In this document: piece by piece, positions 47,270-56,855 of the stretch
Layout: each line of letters begins with the position of its first letter
How positions within the stretch are numbered: position 1 is the first letter of the stretch
Assembly: GCA_026745465.1 (NCBI GenBank)
Contig: JACYXH010000734.1
Location: 5,001 to 69,000, forward strand
DNA from: Lota lota
Taxonomy: Eukaryota > Chordata > Actinopteri > Gadiformes > Lotidae
Reading direction: 5' to 3'
Length of the DNA: 64,000 bases
Program-made: the position numbers and the translations under genes
Notes under the pieces: model-generated
Told to the model about the DNA's origin: nothing
Databases searched by the model: none
Seen by the model: only the letters and a program-made list of their open reading frames with translations

Positions 47270-47860
47270 CAGAGTTACATAACATATAACATACATAACA
47301 TACTAGTAGTTAACAGGACAGCAACCCCTAACCCTAACCCTCACATCAGCTGGCCAGAGTTACATAACATATAACATACATAACATACTAGCAGTTAACA
47401 GGACAGCAACCCCTAACCCTAACCCTCACATCAGCTGGCCAGAGTTACATAACATATAACATACATAACATACTAGCAGTTAACAGGCCAGCAACCCCTA
47501 ACCCTAACCATCACATCAGCTGGCCAGAGTTACATAACATATAACCACATACATAACATACTAGCAGTTAACAGGACATCAACCCCTAACCCTCACATCA
47601 GCTGGCCAGAGTTACATAACATAACATTCATAACATACTAGCAGTTAACAGGACAGCAACCCCTAACCCTAACCCTCACATCAGCTGGCCAGAGTTACAT
47701 AACATATAACATACATAACATATTGTTACATAACATATAACATACATAACATACTAGCAGTTAACAGGACAGCAACCCCTAACCCTCACATCAGCTGGCC
47801 AGCGTTCTGTGAGCTACAATAACCTGTTAACTCATAACATACTAGCAGTTAACAAGACAG
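47270..47860. repeat. 85-bp tandem repeat with telomere-like motif
   Basis: About six units of roughly 85 bp: TAACATATAACATACATAAC, CTAGCAGTTAACAGGACAGC, AACCCCTAACCCTAACCCTC, ATCAGCTGGCCAGAGTTACA. Each has one or two CCCTAA hexamers. Confidence 0.9.
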
Positions 47861-48039
47861 CAACCATAAATAACTAAACAATAACAATCTTGTTGAAATC
47901 AGTGATCCTCTAAAGTTATGTCACTACTGTGATGTTAGCATCCACACTGACACGGTGAACCTAGCTTCTAGATGAATAATGATGCTGCATCGTGTCGGGG
48001 GATCTTAGTCCAAATGTGTGTGTTATTTTCCATAACAGC

Positions 48040-48548
48040 TGTGGTGGGAAAATGACTCAAGGCCCATCCTGAGGTCAGCTTGCTAAAACTAACTAATTCC
48101 AATATGCACACTACAATGGCCTATCTGTCTTTTCAACTTTCTACCTCCCCACATATGTCCGTTTATCCTGTATTCCTGTATGGTGCTCTGTTCCCATATG
48201 AGAAACACCTGAGCAAGCTCCTTTTTCCATAACAATGAATCTGTGCCTGGCCTTGACTGTATGCTCTCTTCCTAAACCAGATGTCCAGCTATAATTGGGC
48301 ATCGAACCTATTATAGACAGTCCAATGGCGCCATCTAGTGTCATATCTGAGATACTGTTTGCCCGACTTTATAAAAAGGCGTCCCTCCTGTCTTCGGGGC
48401 GCCCTTTCTCGAGAACTCTGCTCTGTGCGGAGTTGCCTTTGAAACTGTGCCTTTTGCGTGCTGCAGCGTGTAAAATAAATCATTTACGGATATCCATTTG
48501 TCTTAGCCTTAATCGAGCCAGCCACCAGTCATCTAATTTTCCACAACA
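48040..48548 (+). mobile_element. Solo LTR with 4-bp target duplication
   Basis: Starts TGTGGTGGGAAAAT and ends AATTTTCCACAACA (imperfect inverted ends). CAGC lies immediately on both sides (48036-48039 and 48549-48552). Inside are a TATA box (TTTATAAAAAGG near 48369) and AATAAA (about 48475) in the right order for promoter, R and U5. 509 bp; no internal coding sequence, so a solo LTR. The superfamily (Gypsy or endogenous retrovirus) cannot be decided. Confidence 0.78.
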
Positions 48549-48576
48549 CAGCCCACCTAGTCGTGGATCATCCCTT

Positions 48577-49300
48577 TGTGGGACCCGGTTCCACTACGCG
48601 GTCGTTTCCCCCCAGTGAACACAAGCCGGAAGTCCGTTTAAGTCACAAAAGGCGTATTTATTAAATAACCATAAATTATATCGGTTAGGTCTCCTTCCTC
48701 GTATTGCCGCCGAGGGAACTCCTTCTCCCCGTGTAGTCGCCGAGGGAACTCCTTCTCGTAGCGTCGAGGGAACTCCTTCGGGGATCGCGTCTCTCGTTGG
48801 CGCCGAGGGATCCCCTCCTCGTAGCGTCGACGTCCCTTCTTCCTCGAGTGTCGAGCGATCTCTTCTCTCGGGTCGCTGAGGGACCTCGTCCTCGTAGCGT
48901 CGAGTGATCTTGTCCTCGAGTCGCTCACCTCGTTGTCGCCGGGGAATCTCCTCCTAGCGCCGAGGTATCTCGTTCTCGTATCACGTTCCCTTTTATTTCC
49001 TCGTTGTCGGCGAGGGATCTCCTTTCCGGGGCGCCGAGGGATAGCATCCTCGTATCACGTTGACGGGGTTTCTCTCCCCGTCTCGTACCACTCTCTTCCC
49101 GTGTCGTTCCCTCCTGAAAGCCACGCCGAGCGCTGCTTATAGCGGCGTTTTCTCTGTCGGCCCAGGTGTCGCCCATTTCGCTGATTGCCGCCAGTGGTAA
49201 TGAGCTCCAGTGTGCGATATTCCGGAGAGCTGTGGTAGATTCCATTTACCACCGCTCCCCTGAGCCGCCTGGGGCACTGTCCTGGAGCCGGGTTGCCACA
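48577..49300 (-). mobile_element. LTR-like element, minus-strand copy of the family at 1776-2800
   Basis: Ends are TGTGGGACCCGG (48577) and CCGGGTTGCCACA (49300), flanked on both sides by CCTT (48573-48576 and 49301-49304), a 4-bp target duplication. Shares TTTCCCCCCAGTGAACACA, GGCGTATTTATT and the ACCACCGCTC...TGAG ends with the plus copy. The middle has diverged units around CGAGGGAACTCCTTCTCG instead of a clean 51-bp array. It lies in the intron between the two LRR exons. Confidence 0.78.
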
Positions 49301-49356
49301 CCTTACATATTAAACAAGCCCAAAGACACAGTTTGAAGAAGAGGCTGATAACTGAC

Positions 49357-49530
49357 CTGAGAGTTTCCAGTGTACAGTGTGGACTCCCCAGTCCAGCAGA
49401 GAGCAGCTTCACTCCTGAATCCTGCAGATCATTGGTACTCAGGTCCAGCTCTCTCAGACTAGAGGACTTGGAGCTGAGAACTGAGGCCAGAGCTTCACAG
49501 CATCTCTCTGACAGATGACAGCCATTCAGC
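49357..49530 (-). CDS. NLR leucine-rich-repeat exon (penultimate visible)
   Basis: 174-bp exon (acceptor TTTTGTGTGAAG, donor GTCAGT) reading [38 protein letters not shown] and [16 protein letters not shown]. It is in phase with the LRR exon at 46601-46774. Upstream on the minus strand no further LRR or NACHT exon appears before a pogo-like transposon at 51390-49922 and an oppositely oriented B30.2 locus. The gene is thus a 3' fragment unless exons lie beyond these insertions. Confidence 0.85.
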
Positions 49531-49921
49531 CTTCACACAAAATAAATAGAATAGGTTAGGAACAGTGATTAAATGTTTTATGAGAATTAAGTATTTTTAA
49601 ATACATGAAAAAAACTAATAATAAACTGGATATTTGAATATTAAGAGTTTGATGTCACATATATGTTAAATGATTAAACACAACGTATCATTATACGTCC
49701 CTTGAAAATAGTTTTATGAAGAGGCTGTTATAAAACCTTAATAAACAACTCTAAAGTCCACCTTACTGTCTAACTACAAGATGAGTAAAATAAGAATACA
49801 TCATAGATATGTGTAACCTTTAACCATCATATACCTTTTTTACTTCAACTTATATTTATACTAGTCAATACATTAGATCCATATGTTTATTCATTGGGTG
49901 TAAAACATATCATTTTGAATA

Positions 49922-51390
49922 CCGTAATTTCCGGACTATAAAGCGCACCCGAGTATAAACCGCAGCAGCTAAATTGAATGATGTGTACATAAATAAGCCG
50001 CACTGGACTATAAGCCGCAGGTGTTTTAATGTTTAACTACCATATGTAAGGGTTCGTGCACAGAGGGGATTGTCGGGAAAGAGATGGCTGCTTGAGGAAG
50101 CTCCCATTTATTAACATTTCAACAAACAAGTTGCATATTTGCATAACGTTTTCAAGTGTTACCATTTAGTGCAATAGTAGCTACAGAACATATACTGTGC
50201 TGTGTAAACTGTACTGTATCACATAGCGTTTCAGACACACAAACTTTTCAACTTTCAAACTTAAACGGTGCGCTCCCAGCGCACATACCGGCAGTGATCT
50301 ACAGCAGTGGTTTTCAACCAGTGGTCCTTGAGGGAGTGCTAGGGGTTCCCCAGCAAAATGAGTTAATAGCGTCACAATCATTTAACCACTTAACTTTGGC
50401 TATTTTTGAAAAACCTTGAAAAAGTGTGCACATCTTTGAATATTTATCTACATTATAGCCTACAGTAGTACCAAAACAAAAAACAAAGCTTACAGCGCTT
50501 GACGAGGCAATATCAATGGCTAAATTAAATGTGTTTTTATTTAAGTGCAAAATAAAGTGCTTGTAACACGACAGTAAGCGCGTAAGCCTAAAGTTGCAGC
50601 AACACGGCTGCTTAAAATATACGGTAATCAGCCTACCAGAAAAGTCATTAATCTTCGTCTTAATCTTTTAGGCCAAGGTGCTGTACACGGCTGTAACCAG
50701 AAAAGTCAAGTCATTAATCCTCATCTCCGTCTTCTTCCTGCGTACTAAAACCACCAAAGTCCTCATCTTCAGTGTCGGAAACGAACAGGCTCAGGGTGGC
50801 TTCGTCAGCCACTCTCCTCTCTCCTTCGTTGTCGCTCTCAAAACCAACGAACTCCTCTTCGTCACTGTCGGAATCGAACAGCCTCTGAAGGGTCTCAGCT
50901 GTGGCGGCGTCCTCCTCTTCATCACGCAGCAGTACAGCCTTTCGGAACCCGTTAACGATCGTGGATGTTTTGACACTCCTCCACGCTATCAGGATCCACT
51001 CGCAAACTTGAGCGAAAGTTGCTTTTCGCATGCGACCAGTTTTGGTGAATGATTTATCGCCGCTAGTCATCCACGCCTCCCACTGAAGGGTTAGTTAGGG
51101 TTAGTCGTTCTGTCTCTCGTTCCACTCTCGGTTCCACGTTTACTTTTGCGCGCTACCTGTCTCACTCTTTTACGGCCTCCAGCTTTTCCTGCTGGAGCCC
51201 GCCGCTTAAAGGTGCGCGGACCGGTCCTAGAGCCCATAGAGTTAAAGTTGGTAACCTGTAAAATCCATAGATTTAGGAGGTCCCCTAGTGGCCGTTAGCT
51301 GTAAAAATCCATAGATTAGCCGCACCGTTATATAAGCCGCAGAATCGAAAAATGGGAAAAAAGGCGCGGCTTATAGTCCGGAAATTACAG
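49922..51390 (-). mobile_element. Pogo/Tigger-like DNA transposon, internally decayed
   Basis: Terminal inverted repeats CCGTAATTTCCGGACTATAA (left) and CTGTAATTTCCGGACTATAA (right, reverse strand) are flanked by TA on both sides (49920-49921 and 51391-51392), the Tc1/mariner-pogo target site. Length 1469 bp. Minus-strand 50714-51070 encodes what looks like the C-terminal part of a pogo-type transposase (CEWILIAWRSV, IVNGFRKAVL) followed by a very acidic tail; the DDE core is absent. Non-autonomous relic. Confidence 0.75.
50714..51070 (-). pseudogene. Pogo-like transposase C-terminal fragment
   Basis: 118-codon frame. Residues about 8-45 (FTKTGRMRKATFAQVCEWIL, AWRSVKTSTIVNGFRKAVL) resemble the helix after the DDE domain in pogo/Tigger/CENP-B-like transposases. 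The rest is Asp/Glu-rich (DSDSDEEEF, DTEDEDFGGF). Without DDE residues or DNA-binding HTH it is not a functional transposase. Confidence 0.6.
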
Positions 51391-51795
51391 TACATGTCTA
51401 TGTATATATAGTATGTACGTGTCTGTATGAGTACATGTCTATGTATATATAGTATGTACGTGTCTGTATGAGTACATGTCTATGTATATATAGTATGTAT
51501 GAGCACATGTCTATGTATATATAGTATGTACGTGTCTGTATGAGTACATGTCTATGTATATATAGTATGTACGTGTATGTATGAGTACATGTCTATGTAT
51601 ATATAGTATGTATGAGTACATGTCTATGTATATATAGTATGTATGAGTACATGTCTATGTATATATAGTATGTATGAGTACATGTCTATGTATATATATA
51701 TAGTATGTACGTGTATGTATGAGTACATGTCTATGTATATATAGTATGAACGTGTATGTATGAGTACATGTCTATGTATATATAGTATGTATGAA
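51391..51795. repeat. Minisatellite M, fourth block
   Basis: Starts directly at the right TA of the pogo-like element and ends at the conserved NLR intron sequence (GTTCCAACAGTTAATTTCCA). Confidence 0.92.
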
Positions 51796-52312
51796 CCAGT
51801 TATATGGTTCCAACAGTTAATTTCCAGCCTGTATGTGAGCTCAGCTTGTTCAGTCTGTTGTTCACACAGGTGTCCCTTTGAAGGTTGAGTGCAATGTATG
51901 TGTATTGGGAAATCTAACAGTTTAATATCTTGAAAGGTATTACAAGTATTGCTTAGATATGTCATATGCGTAATTAGCTCATCATGCTGAACATTTTGAT
52001 GTATAATATGTGTATGTAGTGTAAATATTGAGGGAGTAAATGCAGTTTATACATTGTCCTTGGTTTCAATGTTCTGATGTGGACAGCCACTCACACACAC
52101 ATGGGATTTCCTTTTAACTTTAATCTAAAACTGATAGCAAACTATTCCACTGTAGTATTATCATGCATTTCTATGTTAGTTTGTAGAGTAGATGGCACGT
52201 GAAAAAGGACAGGAATAAGAAGTATGCAAGAGAACAGTACTAGTGATGATGATGATGATGACGATGATGAAGAATGGTTCAGCAGCTAATCATGTCTTGT
52301 TCTCCCAATCAG

Positions 52313-52866
52313 ATGCCTGTGAACTCACACTGGACCCAAACACAGCCTACAGACGACTCTCTCTGTCTGAGGACAACAGAAAGGTGACGCGGGTTAGAGA
52401 GGAGCAGTCGTATCCTGATCACCCAGAGAGATTTGACTCCCATCCCCAGGTGTTGTGTAGAGAGGCTCTGACTGGCCGCTGTTACTGGGAGGTAGAGTGG
52501 GAAGGAGCTGTTGTTATAGGAGTGACATACAGAGGAATCACAAGGAGAGGAGGGGGTGATGACAGCAGCCTTGGAGGGAACAACAAGTCCTGGAGTCTTG
52601 TTTGTCATGATGATGGTTACTCTGCCTGGTACAACGGTAGTAGAACAGACATGCGTCTCCCCCCCGCTGGCTCTAACAGAGTAGGAGTGTATCTGGACCG
52701 GCCTGCTGGCACTCTGTCCTTCTACAGAGTGTCCCCAGATGTAGGAGGGTCCTCAGACACACTGACACATATCCACACCTTCCAGTCCACCTTCACCCAG
52801 GAGGACCTCCTCCCTGCGTTTTGGTTATGGAGGGATGGTGACTCAGTGTCTCTGTGTCGCTTGTAG
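52313..52866 (+). CDS. B30.2 (PRY-SPRY) terminal exon of an NLR-type gene, orphan copy
   Basis: Acceptor TTCTCCCAATCAG ends at 52312; phase 1 start; TAG at 52864-52866. Reads [80 protein letters not shown] and [14 protein letters not shown]. It is a complete B30.2 domain with the normal stop codon, unlike the minus-strand paralogue. The intron upstream holds the GAT tract and minisatellite M, then a pogo-like transposon; no linker or LRR exon is present. The 3' UTR probably ends after AATAAA at 53652-53657. Intact domain, but stranded from the rest of an NLR. Confidence 0.85.
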
Positions 52867-53925
52867 AAAGAAAAACACACACACACACACAGGGTTTGGT
52901 TTAGGAACTATTGCTCTGTTTGAGAGGTTGATGTCTGGTTCTCTCTCTCTCTCTCTATTGTATAAGGTGGTTATCAGTGTAAATTGGGTCAGGAGAATGA
53001 ATCAGTGTTTTGTTTTTTTATACGCTGTAGAGAAGGTGAATGTGTGACATCACTATGAATGATACCTGTATCAGTGTTTCCTCAAATTCAAGACTTTTGT
53101 ATTTTGGTTGATTTAAAACATGTATTTAACTAAACTCCAAATGCTACATTTTATTGGGCTTCTGAAAGGTTTATCTTGATATTCCATGAATGGAAGAGAC
53201 TTAAGATCTTCCATAGAGTTAGCTAAGCAGGTTTTACAAAGATAATGTTTTTTAATTTGAAATGTATTTAAATACCTATTGATGCTAAATCACATTTTTC
53301 TTATACTACAATACTGTATTTGTATATTTTCAGTCATTAACAGTTTTGTTCTTCAGGACTCTGATATCAGTTTTTATTGTAATAATCCTAACATGGTACC
53401 TGATTTAAAGCAGATTTTATATTTTATTCAGTAGACCAACTGGTCTATGGGGTAATGTTCATGTTGTAAATAACTTTAAACTGAATATTGATTCCTTGTG
53501 TTCGGTTGGGAACAAAATGGCAGCCGAATATGTTCAGTTATTCAAGATAACTGCGCACCTGTTTATGATTTGTAATGTCTGCTACTTCTATTATTTTAGT
53601 CCTTGTGTTTATTGTGTACATGTAAAGGACAGTTTTTCTGTTGTATTTGTTAATAAAGCCTCATGGTAATAAAGAGTGGATTCAACTGAATGTTCTCGTG
53701 TATTTATTTAGCCAATAATTATTTTAGTTTTAATACTAAATAATGCTAACACAAGGGTCATAAGAAGAATATATATAAATCAGAAATTATTTAAAAACGA
53801 CAATATTATTTCCCTCTCAGCCAACAGGGGGTGCTTCAACACCCTTAGCATCATACTTTCAATGCCTATGTGTGTCTATTCACTGTATGTAGCTTTGGAT
53901 CACCGCGTCTGATAAAATACTAAAT
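52867..53925 (+). other. 3' UTR and flank of the plus-strand B30.2 exon
   Basis: Contains AATAAA at 53652-53657. Homologous in inverted orientation to about 43489-44200, including the GCCAACAGGGGGTGCTTCAA and GGATCACCGCGTCTGATAAA ends, which mark the limit of the duplication. Confidence 0.7.
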
Positions 53926-54424
53926 ATTAAGATGTTTCATGTTTATCAAAGAAATCTCATAGAAACCACCTGGTTGTTTTGGTTAGAAGTGGGAGGATAT
54001 TTGGGATTTTGGGTAAACTGACCGCGTACTCTGGGCAGAACAGCACATGATGCTGACCTGTTGGTTTTTCCCATGTTGCTTTGTTTTTGGAGACTTTTCA
54101 TAAGCCAACACACGTATGCAACACAGTATGCCAACATAAGATAATTTACTGATTAATCTAACCCCCCCCCCCCCCCCCCTTTACTTCTATAAAATACATT
54201 TTTTTCCAAATTTAGAGTGGGGTCACAGAATACGACGGACAGCTACCGTGGATTGTTTCCTGTTGCGTGTGGACTCTGTGATGATCGCAGACATGAATAA
54301 TTATACTGGATGCCAAATGAAAAACAGGTTGATGTCGGGTGCTTTGTCCCGCCGTGCTTCCACTGGAACTATAGGCTATTGCCTCTTCAGTGGACACCAT
54401 ACTCCTGTCGATATACAACAACCT
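53926..54424. other. No recognisable gene; poly-C tract at 54163-54178
   Basis: Mixed DNA between the NLR duplication and the duplicated TRIM upstream sequence. Short open frames lack domains or splice sites. Confidence 0.4.
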
Positions 54425-54544
54425 ATCGTTGTTGGATGTGTATGGGACCATCGTATTGTCTCTTCCGGAGTAGACAATTTCAGACGTCACTTCCTTCTCC
54501 AAACTCGGACCGGAAGTGCCCTCTCTCTTGTTCAGGAAACAGTA
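54425..54544 (+). repeat. Partial duplicate of the TRIM upstream/leader region
   Basis: TCGTATTGTCTCTTCCGGAG...ACCGGAAGTG...CTCTTGTTCAGGAAAC matches 56713-56830 just upstream of the TRIM start codon, but lacks the segment with the TATA box. It is separated from the functional-looking copy by the DIRS element. Confidence 0.75.
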
Positions 54545-54733
54545 GTTCTATTTCATGTAGGCTACGCCGTCTAGGCTTCGCCTTATGGGCTTGTCCCGTG
54601 CGCGCACTCGCGTGCACTGAAAATTTTCAGCAATGCACCAATCAACGTGGGCACAGCCCACACTTCCCAAGGCACCGTGTATATAACGCGGCGCACAGCT
54701 GCGTTCGTCCTCTTATTTCTTTCAGCATTTGAT
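54545..54733 (+). repeat. Left inverted terminal repeat of the DIRS-like element
   Basis: Contains a TATATAA box at 54680-54686 about 50 bp before the recombinase start codon, so it probably acts as its promoter. Confidence 0.75.
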
Positions 54734-55826
54734 ACCAACAAAACATGATGACGGGTCGGTTGTTGGTTTGGCTTCTGAGAGGTTGATTTTGCAAGGCAGA
54801 GGTCTGCCAGCGTCAGTTATCAACACTATTCAGAGTGCTCGCGCGCCTTCCACTTCCTCCCTTTACGCGGCGAAGTGGGGCGCTTTCTCTACGTGGTGTG
54901 ACCTCAACCACGTTATCCCATCTCGCTGTGAGGTGGGAAGCGTGCTGGGGTTCCTTCAGTGTTTACTGGAGAAAGGTTTGGCTTTCTCCACCATCAAAGT
55001 CTATGCGGCAGCCGTTTCGGCTGGCCACGCAGGATATGACGGGAAACCCGTTTTCAGCCACCCACTGGTCAAGAGATTCTTGCGTCGGGTTAGACGTGTT
55101 AAACCTGTTTCTCGTGTGCTCACACCGCGCTGGGATCTTCCCACCGTGTTGCGGGGTTTATCCAAGGACCCTTTCGAGCCTCTGTCTCAAGCCCCTTTGG
55201 ATGCCATTTCCTTTAAAACAGCGCTCTTATTGGCTTTGGTTTCTGCCAAACGTGCCGGCGAGTTAGCCGCGCTGTCTGTCAGCCCGAGCTGCTTGTTATT
55301 GAACGAGGACAGATCCTTCGCGCTACTTAGACCCAATCCTGCGTTCCTCCCCAAGAACATTCTCAGTTCTTTTCGGTCGAGGGATATTGTGCTTAAGGCT
55401 TTTCACCCCCCGCCTCATACTAGTGAAGCGGATGCGGAGTTACATCTCCTGTGCCCGGTTCGGGCATTGGCTATGTACGGGAAACGATCAGCTGAGTTTC
55501 GCTCCACACAACAGTTGTTTGTGTGTTATAGCGACGCTGCCAAGGGTCGCGCTCTTTCTAAGCAGCGTCTGTCCCGCTGGATATGTGAGGGTGTCTGCTT
55601 AGCCTACTCTCGGCAGGGCTTAGCGCCACCGCTGGGTGTTAGAGCTCACTCTGCACGAGGGATGGCCGCTTCATTGGCGCTATCCAGGGGCATTTCGGTG
55701 GAAGACATTTGCGCGGCTGCGTCATGGTCTTCCCCCGATCCTTTTATTCGTTTCTACATGTTAGACATGTCCAGGGGCTCGCTCGGCCACTCTGTGTTGG
55801 AGTCGGGCTCCCTCTCTACGAATTAG
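54729..55826 (+). CDS. Tyrosine recombinase (YR) of the DIRS1-like element
   Basis: Uninterrupted 365-codon frame. N-terminal residues about 30-130 form a SAM-like core-binding region (SARAPSTSSLYAAKWGAFST, FSTIKVYAAAVSAGHAG). The catalytic half has the first arginine in LVSAKRAGEL, the H-x-x-R box in VRAHSARGMAAS, a conserved W in AASWSSPDPFIRFYML, and the nucleophilic tyrosine in FYML. This order (R, HxxR, Y) is that of DIRS-type integrases that join circular DNA to the genome. The frame is intact and the catalytic residues are present, so the protein could be active, but the element lacks its own reverse transcriptase. The start lies just inside the left terminal repeat. Alternative: a Crypton recombinase, argued against by the terminal repeats and internal complementary region. 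Confidence 0.88.
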   Translation: MIPTKHDDGSVVGLASERLILQGRGLPASVINTIQSARAPSTSSLYAAKWGAFSTWCDLNHVIPSRCEVGSVLGFLQCLLEKGLAFSTIKVYAAAVSAGHAGYDGKPVFSHPLVKRFLRRVRRVKPVSRVLTPRWDLPTVLRGLSKDPFEPLSQAPLDAISFKTALLLALVSAKRAGELAALSVSPSCLLLNEDRSFALLRPNPAFLPKNILSSFRSRDIVLKAFHPPPHTSEADAELHLLCPVRALAMYGKRSAEFRSTQQLFVCYSDAAKGRALSKQRLSRWICEGVCLAYSRQGLAPPLGVRAHSARGMAASLALSRGISVEDICAAASWSSPDPFIRFYMLDMSRGSLGHSVLESGSLSTN

Positions 55827-56384
55827 ATATTGGTTTATCGTTCATCAGAGCCTGTTACGCTCGTGATGTCGCTCAGCTTCATTCTCTCTCCGCTGTCACC
55901 CGATGGTGTTCCAGCGTGGGTACTGAGCTCAGGAGTGACAGGTTATTATTACTCTGATTACGGTTCGTAACCGGCGTTTTATATCCTGCCCTCTATTATT
56001 AAACATTGCACAACAGGTTTCCTCCTGTCGCCTCTTTGAGCGTAGGTAGGAAGGGCCTTGTTGCTCGTTGCTATTGGTAGCTTGATTTTCCTCCTAGCGC
56101 CGCCCCTATGGTAGCGGACGTAGGAGAAGCCTTGTTGCTCTGCATTCCCCCTTTTCGTGTTCATCGAATTACGGGTTGAGTCAGAGTTACAGACTCACTC
56201 TATTCTCTTTATCATCGCTTTGCGTGTTTTTAAGAGAATTCGGGGTTTCTTATTTAGCTGTTGTGTTTTGCACATCTTCGGCTTATTGAGTCTGATGTGC
56301 CCTGTGACTTACGTCCTTATTTTTTGTGACTTGGGTCCAGCAGGAGTACATTTATCGGGCTCCGCTCGCAGCTTCACCTTAGCC

Positions 56385-56481
56385 CATAAGGCGAAGCCTA
56401 GACGGCGTAGCCTACATGAAATAGAACGATAGTTATGTTATTATAACTCTAGTTCTATGATTGTAGGCGTAGCCGTCTAGT
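56385..56481 (+). repeat. Internal complementary region (ICR) of the DIRS-like element
   Basis: Complement of the left end (GGCGAAGCCTAGACGGCGTA, GCCTACATGAAATAGAAC) abutting the complement of the right end (GATAGTTATGTTATTATAAC, TCTAGTTCTATGATTGTAGG). Confidence 0.8.
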
Positions 56482-56499
56482 TTCCCACCTGCTGTACCC

Positions 56500-56714
56500 T
56501 CCAAATGCTGAAAGAATAGCTAGGAGGACGAACGCAGCTGTGCGCCGCGTTATATACACGGTGCCGTGGGAAGTGTGGGCTGTGCCCACGTTGATTGGTG
56601 CATTGCTGAAAATGTTCAGTGCACGCGAGTGCGCGCACGGGACAAGCCCATAAGGCGAAGCCTAGACGGCTACGCCTACAATCATAGAACTAGAGTTATA
56701 ATAACATAACTATC
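56500..56714 (-). repeat. Right inverted terminal repeat of the DIRS-like element
   Basis: Mirror of the left repeat with an extra terminal extension (about 27 bp ending AACATAACTATC) not present on the left, a known asymmetry of DIRS termini. Confidence 0.75.
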
Positions 56715-56796
56715 ATTCGTATCGTCTCTTCCGGAGTACTCCAATCTCAGACCGGAAGTGTCATACTGAGGGGGTGGGCCCGATCCTGGAGCTCTG

Positions 56797-56802
56797 TATA
56801 AA
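56797..56802 (+). promoter_or_regulatory. TATA box of the TRIM gene
   Basis: TATAAA 54 bp before the first ATG, followed by CTCGCTCTTGTTCAGG, a plausible start region. No other start codon intervenes. Confidence 0.6.
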
Positions 56803-56855
56803 GACCCCTCGCTCTTGTTCAGGAAACGGAAGTTTACGCAAATCCAACCGACGAC

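Larger units (their letters stand above)
54545..56714 (+). mobile_element. DIRS1-like tyrosine-recombinase retroelement, internally deleted
   Basis: Inverted terminal repeats: left about 54545-54733 and right about 56500-56714 (shared GTAGGC, CTAGGCTTCGCCTTATGGGC and GCTGCGTTCGTCCTC). Between the recombinase frame and the right repeat, 56385-56481 is an internal complementary region: its first half is the complement of the left terminus and its second half the complement of the right terminus, joined exactly (CATGAAATAGAAC|GATAGTTATG). That arrangement is diagnostic of DIRS-type elements, where it templates end repair of a circular intermediate. Gag, reverse transcriptase, RNase H and methyltransferase genes are absent. 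No obvious target duplication, as expected for recombinase-mediated insertion. Confidence 0.85.

Noticed and set aside
56157-56432. 91-codon frame downstream of the recombinase
   Set aside because: Runs into the internal complementary region of the DIRS element; hydrophobic but without a recognised domain, so treated as non-coding spacer.
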